DNA of 5,545 bases from positions 1 to 5,545 of the forward strand of contig NZ_BAIO01000134.1 in NCBI RefSeq assembly GCF_000613305.1, written 5' to 3'. Numbering within the stretch: the stretch's first letter is position 1; the number at the start of each line of letters is the position of its first letter. The DNA is from Komagataeibacter kakiaceti JCM 25156. GTDB lineage: Bacteria > Pseudomonadota > Alphaproteobacteria > Acetobacterales > Acetobacteraceae. The notes beneath the pieces are model-generated. The model was not told the origin of the DNA, searched no databases, and saw nothing but the letters and a program-made list of their open reading frames with translations. Made by a program: the position numbers and the translations under genes. Shown in pieces: positions 1-3,864 of the stretch.

Positions 1-429
1 CCAGCGCGAAGGGCGGCTGCGCCCGAGCCGGTGCGGGCTTATGAATGGCCCTTCCAGATGCGCGCCCGCAATCTCCGGTCCATCCGTGATTCCGGTGCGC
101 ATGACCTCGGCCACGGCATGCAGCGCCGCCATGATGTCATTCCACGGGGCGGTGATGGTGGTGGGCAGCAGCGTGGTGGTGCCATGCGCCATATGGAACA
201 GAGCCATACGGTGGATCGCGTCCACGCCATCCATCATGTCCGCGCCGTCGCCCCCATGCACATGACCATCAATGAAGCCGGGCAGGATATACCGCTCCGG
301 CACATCGGCCATGGGGGCCATTGCGGTTATTGTCGGGCCAAAGGTGAGGCGTCCGGGCATGATCCGGTCGGGCAGGACAATATGGCCATCAATATTCACG
401 CGCGCGTATTCCCCTGCCGTCAGATACAT
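1..429 (-). CDS. nagA: N-acetylglucosamine-6-phosphate deacetylase, N-terminal part (runs off left edge)
   Basis: Cytoplasmic amidohydrolase-superfamily enzyme that removes the acetyl group from GlcNAc-6-phosphate to give glucosamine-6-phosphate and acetate, in amino-sugar and cell-wall recycling. About 143 codons of a protein usually near 380 residues are present. Visible signatures are PGFIDGHVHGG (about residues 50-60), with the HxH metal motif at H56/H58, then HGTTTLLPTTITAP (82-95) and GAHLEGPFIS (122-131), whose Glu126 is the expected metal ligand. The start is the ATG at 429; the frame has a stop at 453-451 and no strong Shine-Dalgarno is visible. It lies 60 bp downstream of the phosphodiesterase gene on the same strand, so co-transcription is possible. 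Near the edge, the frame reads LGRSRPSRW where the family expects LGAQPPFAL; restoring one C in the run at 22-24 recovers it, so a one-base loss is likely. The family call is firm; the 3' two thirds are outside the window. Confidence 0.9.
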   Translation of the reverse strand, partial: MYLTAGEYARVNIDGHIVLPDRIMPGRLTFGPTITAMAPMADVPERYILPGFIDGHVHGGDGADMMDGVDAIHRMALFHMAHGTTTLLPTTITAPWNDIMAALHAVAEVMRTGITDGPEIAGAHLEGPFISPHRLGRSRPSRW

Positions 430-489
430 TGACGTATCTGATAGCCTGTTTTACGCGCCCTGTCCCCTACGCTGCCGGGCAGGCATGGA

Positions 490-1356
490 TCAGGGGTTAC
501 GAAGCCAGTGCGATGGCTGATAGGCGGCGAGCCAGGCGTTCAGTTCCTCCGGCGGGAGAGGCTTTGAGAACATGTAACCCTGCAGCACGTCACAATCCAT
601 TTCCGCCAGCAGGCGGCGCTGGTCCTCATGCTCCACGCCTTCGGCCACCACGGTCATGCCCAGACTCTGGCCGATGCGGACCGCCGCCATCACCACGGCG
701 CGCACCTTTTCTATGCTTTCCAGCCCCTGCATGAAGCTGCGGTCAATCTTCATTTCATTCACCGGCAGCCCCGCAAGGCTGGACAGGCTGGAAAAGCCGG
801 TGCCGAAATCGTCCATCGAGATGCCAACCCCCATGTCGCGCAGCGTCTGAACCATGTGTATGGTGCGCTCGTAGTTGTCGATCATGGTGCTTTCGGTAAT
901 TTCGATGGTCAGGCGCGTGGGCGGAATCCCGGTTTCCTTCAGCAGGTCCGCCACGAAACGGGGCAGCGCCTCGTCACGGAAATGCAGCGGCGACAGATTG
1001 ACCGATACGATCGGCACATCCACGCCATCCCGGATCCACTGCGCCATCTGTTCGCACGCCACGCGTAGCGACCATTTGCCAATGGTTTCGATCTGCCCCG
1101 TTTCCTCCGCCACGGCAATGAAACGCGCGGGGGAGACGAAGCCGAGTGTTTCGTCCGTCCAGCGCGACAGCGCCTCCACCCCGTACATGCGGCCGGTGCG
1201 CGCATCGACCTGTGGCTGGTAGAACAGGCGCAGGCGGTTATTGGCCAGTGCTTCGCGCAGGGCGGCGGCCAGAATCAGCCGGTCGCTGGCCTGCCGGTTC
1301 ATGCTCTGGCTGAAAAAGCAGCAGCGCCCGCCCCCTTCGTCCTTGGCCTGGAACAT
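490..1356 (-). CDS. EAL phosphodiesterase domain, C-terminal open frame of the DosP-like gene
   Basis: 288-residue open frame covering the end of GGDEF and a complete EAL domain. Residues expected for an active c-di-GMP phosphodiesterase are all present (numbered from the Met at 1356): EAL at 61-63 in GVEALSRW, Asn120 in VNLSPLHF, Glu152 in EITES, Asp182-Asp183 in MDDFGTGFSSLSSL (loop 6), Lys203 in MKIDRSF, Glu239 in VVAEGVE and Gln259 in LQGYMFSKPLP. The first residues, MFQAKDEGGGRC, are the tail of the GGDEF domain (normally AMYxAKxxGRN), so the Met at 1356 is internal to the intact protein and not a natural start; no ribosome site supports it. If the frameshifts are real, this fragment would have no obvious way to be translated from the upstream start. 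It ends at the TGA at 492-490. Confidence 0.85.
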   Translation of the reverse strand: MFQAKDEGGGRCCFFSQSMNRQASDRLILAAALREALANNRLRLFYQPQVDARTGRMYGVEALSRWTDETLGFVSPARFIAVAEETGQIETIGKWSLRVACEQMAQWIRDGVDVPIVSVNLSPLHFRDEALPRFVADLLKETGIPPTRLTIEITESTMIDNYERTIHMVQTLRDMGVGISMDDFGTGFSSLSSLAGLPVNEMKIDRSFMQGLESIEKVRAVVMAAVRIGQSLGMTVVAEGVEHEDQRRLLAEMDCDVLQGYMFSKPLPPEELNAWLAAYQPSHWLRNP

Positions 1357-1527
1357 CGCGCTTTCGGCATTTTTCAGCAGGGTATCCCCGTCCTCCCCGT
1401 TTTCCGGGTAGACGGCTATGCCAAGCTCGCGGCCAGGTTGACCCGCACATCACCAACGGTGGCGGGCGTTTCCAGCGCATGGAGAATGGCGGCCCCAAGG
1501 ATGGAGCATGCTGCTGCTCGCCACCGG

Positions 1528-3048
1528 TCACGATGGTGAACTGGTCGCCACCGCTGCGCACCAGCGTATCATCGGGCTGATGGTCTCACGCAGCGTATTG
1601 CCGATATACGCGATCAGTTCATCGCCCGCCGTATGGCCGAACAGGTCATTGATGTGCTTGAACCCGTCCATTCCCACCGTCATCAGCATCAGGTGGCCGC
1701 GGCCGGGGCGGCGCAGCAGGCGGGGCATGTTCTGGCGCAGCCAGCGGCTGTTGGGCAGGCCGGTCAGCATGTCGAAATCCGACAGGCGGCTGATATGCTC
1801 TTCCGTCTCGTAACGCTCGATGGCGAGCGTGCACAGGTGCAGGCTGGTGGCCACCGCCTTCTGGCACGCCGCGTCGGGCACGGTGTCGGTGCGCGAATAG
1901 CAGGTGAACACGCCCGCCACGCGGTTGTCACGCAGGATGATGGGCGTCGCGATGGCCGCCTTTATGCCGCTATGCATCGTGGCCGCGCGCATATGCCGCC
2001 AGTGCGGGTCGGTGGCGATGTCCCCGCACTGCACGATCATGCCGGTGCTCGCGGCCTGGCCCGAACAGGCGGCGTCGGGGCTGATGGGCTGCCCGTCATA
2101 CAGTTCGACCAGCGAAAGCGGCAGGCTGGCGCGGCCCACGCATTTCAGCCGTTCCCCCTTTTCCGCCAGATAGATGGCGGGCATGATGTCGGGCAGATGG
2201 TGTTCGATGCGGCGGCAGATGAAGTCCATCACCTCACGCAGGCCCAGATGGCTTGAAATCGCGGCCAGGGTGTCGCGTTGCAGGCTGTCCAGGAAATACT
2301 GCTCGGTAATGTCGGTCAGCACCACCACGATGTTCTCAATCTCGCCCTCCCGGCCGACAACCGGGTTCATGGCGGCGGAGACCCATATGTCGCGCCCGGT
2401 GGCGTGGCGGGCGCGGATTTCCACCACGCAGCCACGCGCGGTACGCGCGCTTTCATGCAGGCGGTTCAGCACATCCATGTCCGCCGCGTCACCCGACAGG
2501 ATGACGGACAGCCCGTGGCCGGTCACCTGCTCGGGGCTGGAGCCGAAAATGTCGCTGAAGGCGCGGTTGACGTAGATGATGCGGAATTCGGGGTCGAGAA
2601 TGGCCACGCCCCGGTCGGTCTCGCGCACCACGAGCGACAGGAGGCGGATTTTCTCGCGGTCATCCACTTCCTGCGAAATATCGCGGATCAGCGCCATGTA
2701 GCCGACCTTGCCCCCCACCGCGATGCGTGAGAGCGAAAGATTGGCCCAGAACGTGGTGCCATCAAAGCGTTCGACCCGCACCTCCCGGCTGGTGCCGACG
2801 ATGCGGTTGGTGCCGGATATGCGGTTGTGGCTGACCAGTTCATCGTGCGAGGCGCGGATATTGCGCGGCACCAGCACGTTCACGTTGCGCCCGATCACGT
2901 CCAGCCGCGTGCAGCGCCACAGGTTTTCCGCCGCCTTGTTGAAGAAGGTGACCGTATTGTTCTCATCAATGATGACAACGCCGAGGATGGTCTGTTCCAG
3001 CGCGGGCAGGACCGTTATCTGGCTGTCATCCATCATGTCACGGGGCAT
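1528..3048 (-). CDS. DosP-like protein, N-terminal open frame: PAS-PAS-GAF plus half of GGDEF
   Basis: 506-residue open frame as the sequence stands. PAS1 has the DosP-like opening PALEQ (15-19), then FFNKAAENLW (35-44) and IRASHDELVSHNR (64-76). His68 aligns with the DosP proximal haem ligand His77, Arg88 with the O2-contacting Arg97, and Thr86 occupies the place of the distal ligand Met95. PAS2 ends in VVVLTDITEQ (241-250). The GAF carries CGDIATDPHW (341-350). The GGDEF half shows DMLTGLPN (426-433) and MDGFKHINDLFGHTAGDEL (460-478), after which the frame leaves the domain at about residue 492 and stops 15 residues later. The start is the ATG at 3048: an in-frame TAG lies seven codons upstream (3069-3067), and a GGAG sits 12 nt before the ATG, a rather long spacing. 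ATGs at 3036 and 3033 are alternatives. The DosP alignment is from memory of the family, not computed. Confidence 0.85.
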   Translation of the reverse strand: MPRDMMDDSQITVLPALEQTILGVVIIDENNTVTFFNKAAENLWRCTRLDVIGRNVNVLVPRNIRASHDELVSHNRISGTNRIVGTSREVRVERFDGTTFWANLSLSRIAVGGKVGYMALIRDISQEVDDREKIRLLSLVVRETDRGVAILDPEFRIIYVNRAFSDIFGSSPEQVTGHGLSVILSGDAADMDVLNRLHESARTARGCVVEIRARHATGRDIWVSAAMNPVVGREGEIENIVVVLTDITEQYFLDSLQRDTLAAISSHLGLREVMDFICRRIEHHLPDIMPAIYLAEKGERLKCVGRASLPLSLVELYDGQPISPDAACSGQAASTGMIVQCGDIATDPHWRHMRAATMHSGIKAAIATPIILRDNRVAGVFTCYSRTDTVPDAACQKAVATSLHLCTLAIERYETEEHISRLSDFDMLTGLPNSRWLRQNMPRLLRRPGRGHLMLMTVGMDGFKHINDLFGHTAGDELIAYIGNTLRETISPMIRWCAAVATSSPS

Positions 3049-3117
3049 CTGACCGCAGGGCTCCGGCTACGCGGCAATGCGCGGGACTGGGGTGAAATGT
3101 GATTTGCGCATGAATAC

Positions 3118-3134
3118 CTGTAATCACTGTAATC
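3118..3134. repeat. Tandem 8-bp direct repeat CTGTAATC, 9-bp period
   Basis: CTGTAATC occurs at 3118-3125 and again at 3127-3134, separated by one base, about 70-85 bp upstream of the phosphodiesterase ATG. Beside it, at about 3095-3105, is a small inverted repeat, AAAT-GTG-ATTT. Half-sites spaced about one helical turn apart upstream of a gene could bind a regulator on one DNA face. No known operator is recognised, and chance is possible for a repeat this short. Confidence 0.35.
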
Positions 3135-3164
3135 GGTGCCGGCGGCATGGAACTGCATAGGCGC

Positions 3165-3235
3165 GTTCCTATTAACAAACGGTATAAGGGATGTATACGG
3201 AGAAAAATTATTGTACAAATGATACATATATGACG
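3165..3235. promoter_or_regulatory. AT-rich island, candidate divergent promoter region
   Basis: This is the most AT-rich stretch of the window. On the plus strand TTAACA (3172-3177, 5 of 6 to TTGACA) and TATACG (3194-3199, 4 of 6 to TATAAT) are spaced 16 bp, a candidate sigma70-type promoter reading toward the small ORF and phytochrome. On the minus strand only weak matches are seen, such as TATACA at 3197-3192. Three short palindromes cluster here: GTATAC (3193-3198), TTGTACAA (3211-3218) and CATATATG (3225-3232); ATGTAT (3191-3196) and ATACAT (3222-3227) form an inverted pair. They could be operator half-sites, but AT-rich DNA produces such palindromes easily. Confidence 0.33.
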
Positions 3236-3396
3236 GTGGCCCGCAACCCGTCCCGCGCGCATTACGGCCCCGCCCTGCCGTAACAGCCAGTCATTCACAA
3301 CGCTGGCGCAATGATGTGTATTGCCGCGGCCCGCGTCTGCCGCCCATAATGCCCACCCGTGCATGGACCGGTGAATATAGCGGGTATGGAGCGCCA

Positions 3397-3528
3397 ATGA
3401 CCGGATATGATGCCTTTTACCAGACCACGATCGTAGCCCGTAACGCGATTGTGTTGTGCCTGTGCATATGGGCTGTCATGCGGCTTGCTGTCTGGGTTCT
3501 GGACTTTTTTTATGGGCAGGATGAATAG
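3397..3528 (+). CDS. Candidate small single-pass membrane protein (43 residues)
   Basis: No family is recognised. The predicted peptide starts MTGYDAFYQTTIVARN, continues with one hydrophobic segment rich in Ile, Val, Leu, Cys and Trp (about residues 17-38, interrupted by one Arg), and ends FFYGQDE, a short acidic tail. It therefore looks like a single-pass inner-membrane peptide. The ATG at 3397 is chosen because GGAG (3388-3391) sits 5 nt before it; the same frame is open back to an ATG at 3316, but those residues are Pro/Arg-rich and have no ribosome site. A probable intrinsic terminator follows about 70 bp after the stop, consistent with a short independent transcript. Third-position GC is lower than in the neighbouring large genes, so either a recently acquired small gene or a chance ORF is possible. 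Confidence 0.45.
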   Translation: MTGYDAFYQTTIVARNAIVLCLCIWAVMRLAVWVLDFFYGQDE

Positions 3529-3597
3529 CCGCTGGCCCATTCCGCCACGGGCCACATAAATGTGATCGGCTCCTCCCCGAATATTGACGGTATGTTA

Positions 3598-3623
3598 ACC
3601 CCGCTTCATCGCCGGGGTCTTTT
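3598..3623 (+). terminator. Probable intrinsic terminator after the small membrane ORF
   Basis: ACCCCG (3598-3603) and CGGGGT (3613-3618) form a perfect 6-bp GC-rich stem with a 9-base loop, followed by CTTTT. It lies about 70 bp downstream of the small ORF stop on the plus strand and would insulate the phytochrome gene from transcription coming from the left. The T run is short, so termination strength is uncertain. Confidence 0.55.
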
Positions 3624-3688
3624 CCCGCGTGATACTTAATTATGGATATGTGACTTCGGCGGCATGAAGCGTCGGGCGGATCCCCGCG

Positions 3689-3706
3689 GGCGTGAATGAC
3701 CACGCC
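3689..3706 (+). other. Leader hairpin 1
   Basis: GGCGTG (3689-3694) pairs perfectly with CACGCC (3701-3706) around a 6-base loop. No T run follows, so it is not a terminator on the plus strand. It would fall in a phytochrome leader if transcription starts in the AT-rich patch around 3631-3650. Short GC-rich stems are common by chance in DNA of this composition. Confidence 0.22.
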
Positions 3707-3732
3707 GCCGGTTCCGCATGCAGGAGCCGTTT

Positions 3733-3864
3733 ATGGTGGGCAACGTGGGCATATCGCACAGACCGGACCAGCATGGACGAAGCTGGCGCGGACAGACGAT
3801 GGCGGATGAACCGCCGTCATGCCTCACCTTCCCGAAGGGAGCTGCCGTGGCGTATGGTCATTAG
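3733..3864 (+). CDS. Doubtful 43-residue ORF overlapping the phytochrome start
   Basis: No family is recognised. The ATG at 3733 has the best ribosome site in the window, AGGAG (3722-3726) with 6-nt spacing, and the frame runs to a TAG at 3862, overlapping the phytochrome ATG (3854) by 11 bases in another frame. The peptide begins MVGNVGISHRPDQHGR and is hydrophilic, with a PPSC near residue 31. Three readings are possible: a short translated leader coupled to phytochrome translation, the real N-terminus of the phytochrome displaced by indel errors, or chance. One single-base loss would not join it to the phytochrome frame; a gain of one or loss of two bases would be needed. Confidence 0.2.
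   Translation: MVGNVGISHRPDQHGRSWRGQTMADEPPSCLTFPKGAAVAYGH
3798..3818 (+). promoter_or_regulatory. Leader hairpin 2, just upstream of the phytochrome start
   Basis: GATGGCGG (3798-3805) pairs with CCGCCGTC (3811-3818) around the 5-base loop ATGAA: an 8-bp stem with one G-T wobble. It ends 18 bases before the purine-rich AAGGGAG (3835-3841) and 35 bases before the chosen ATG. No T run follows, so it is not an intrinsic terminator. In an mRNA leader it could influence ribosome loading. It also encloses an in-frame alternative ATG (3806) in its loop. Confidence 0.35.

Larger units (their letters stand above)
490..3048 (-). pseudogene. DosP-like haem-PAS c-di-GMP phosphodiesterase (PAS-PAS-GAF-GGDEF-EAL), frameshifted
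   Basis: A whole-length relative of E. coli DosP and the Komagataeibacter PDEA1 type, predicted to hydrolyse c-di-GMP to pGpG under control of a haem-binding PAS domain. Order: PAS1 (about 17-128), PAS2 (138-250), GAF (257-412), GGDEF (from about 424), EAL (C-terminal 250 residues). Corrected length is about 853 residues, against roughly 800 for DosP. Three one-base losses lie at about 1574-1576 (a GGG run), 1503-1518 (not exactly placeable) and 1421-1422 (a CC run). Together they restore the original frame, so the first and last parts share one frame. Reading through them gives DDTLVRSGGDQFTIV, then SILGAAILHALETPA, then LGIAVYPENGEDGD, a continuous GGDEF domain. The A-site is GGDQF rather than GGDEF and the RxxD inhibitory-site Arg is replaced by Ser, so cyclase activity is unlikely. 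Sequencing error is as plausible as true decay. Confidence 0.82.
3049..3396. other. Divergent intergenic region, left part
   Basis: No convincing gene lies in this 348-base stretch between the phosphodiesterase start and the small plus-strand ORF. It holds a GGAG 12 nt before the phosphodiesterase ATG, a short tandem repeat (3118-3134) and a strikingly AT-rich island (about 3165-3235) in an otherwise GC-rich window. Open frames across it on the minus strand overlap the phosphodiesterase start or lie antisense to the small ORF, and show no family features. Confidence 0.6.
3529..3853. other. Intergenic region before the phytochrome gene
   Basis: About 325 bases with no firm gene. It contains an interrupted palindrome, CACAT-AA-ATGTG (3553-3564), a likely terminator (3598-3623), a short AT-rich patch (about 3631-3650) that could hold the phytochrome promoter although no good -35/-10 pair is seen, two hairpins (3689-3706 and 3798-3818), and most of a small ORF with a good ribosome site that overlaps the phytochrome start. 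Confidence 0.55.

Noticed and set aside
31..432. 133-residue plus-strand ORF antisense to nagA
   Set aside because: Its translation is His/Arg/Gly-rich and has no family features, while the opposite strand encodes clear NagA motifs. It is a composition shadow.
472..482. CTGCCGGGCAG palindrome between the phosphodiesterase and nagA as a terminator
   Set aside because: The loop would be a single base and no T run follows on either strand, so it is unlikely to terminate transcription.
1238..1561. Separate 107-residue protein starting MRSGGDQF
   Set aside because: Only its first 15 or so residues belong to the GGDEF domain; the rest is out-of-frame sequence between two indels, so it is not an independent gene.
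1421..1576. Programmed ribosomal frameshifting in the GGDEF domain
   Set aside because: Three shifts in the same direction would be needed within 155 bases and no slippery heptamer with a downstream pseudoknot was seen; sequencing indels or mutation explain it more simply.
1633..2256. 207-residue plus-strand ORF antisense to the phosphodiesterase
   Set aside because: The GAF and GGDEF motifs are on the minus strand; this frame is low-complexity Ala/His/Gly/Arg and is a shadow.
3295..3555. 86-residue minus-strand ORF across the small membrane ORF
   Set aside because: No ribosome site was seen and its peptide has no membrane or domain character; the plus-strand ORF has better support.
3049..3853. 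Riboswitch, tRNA, CRISPR array or insertion sequence in the intergenic region
   Set aside because: No tRNA cloverleaf, repeat-spacer array, transposase frame, terminal inverted repeats or recognisable c-di-GMP riboswitch core was seen by eye; a covariance-model search was not possible.
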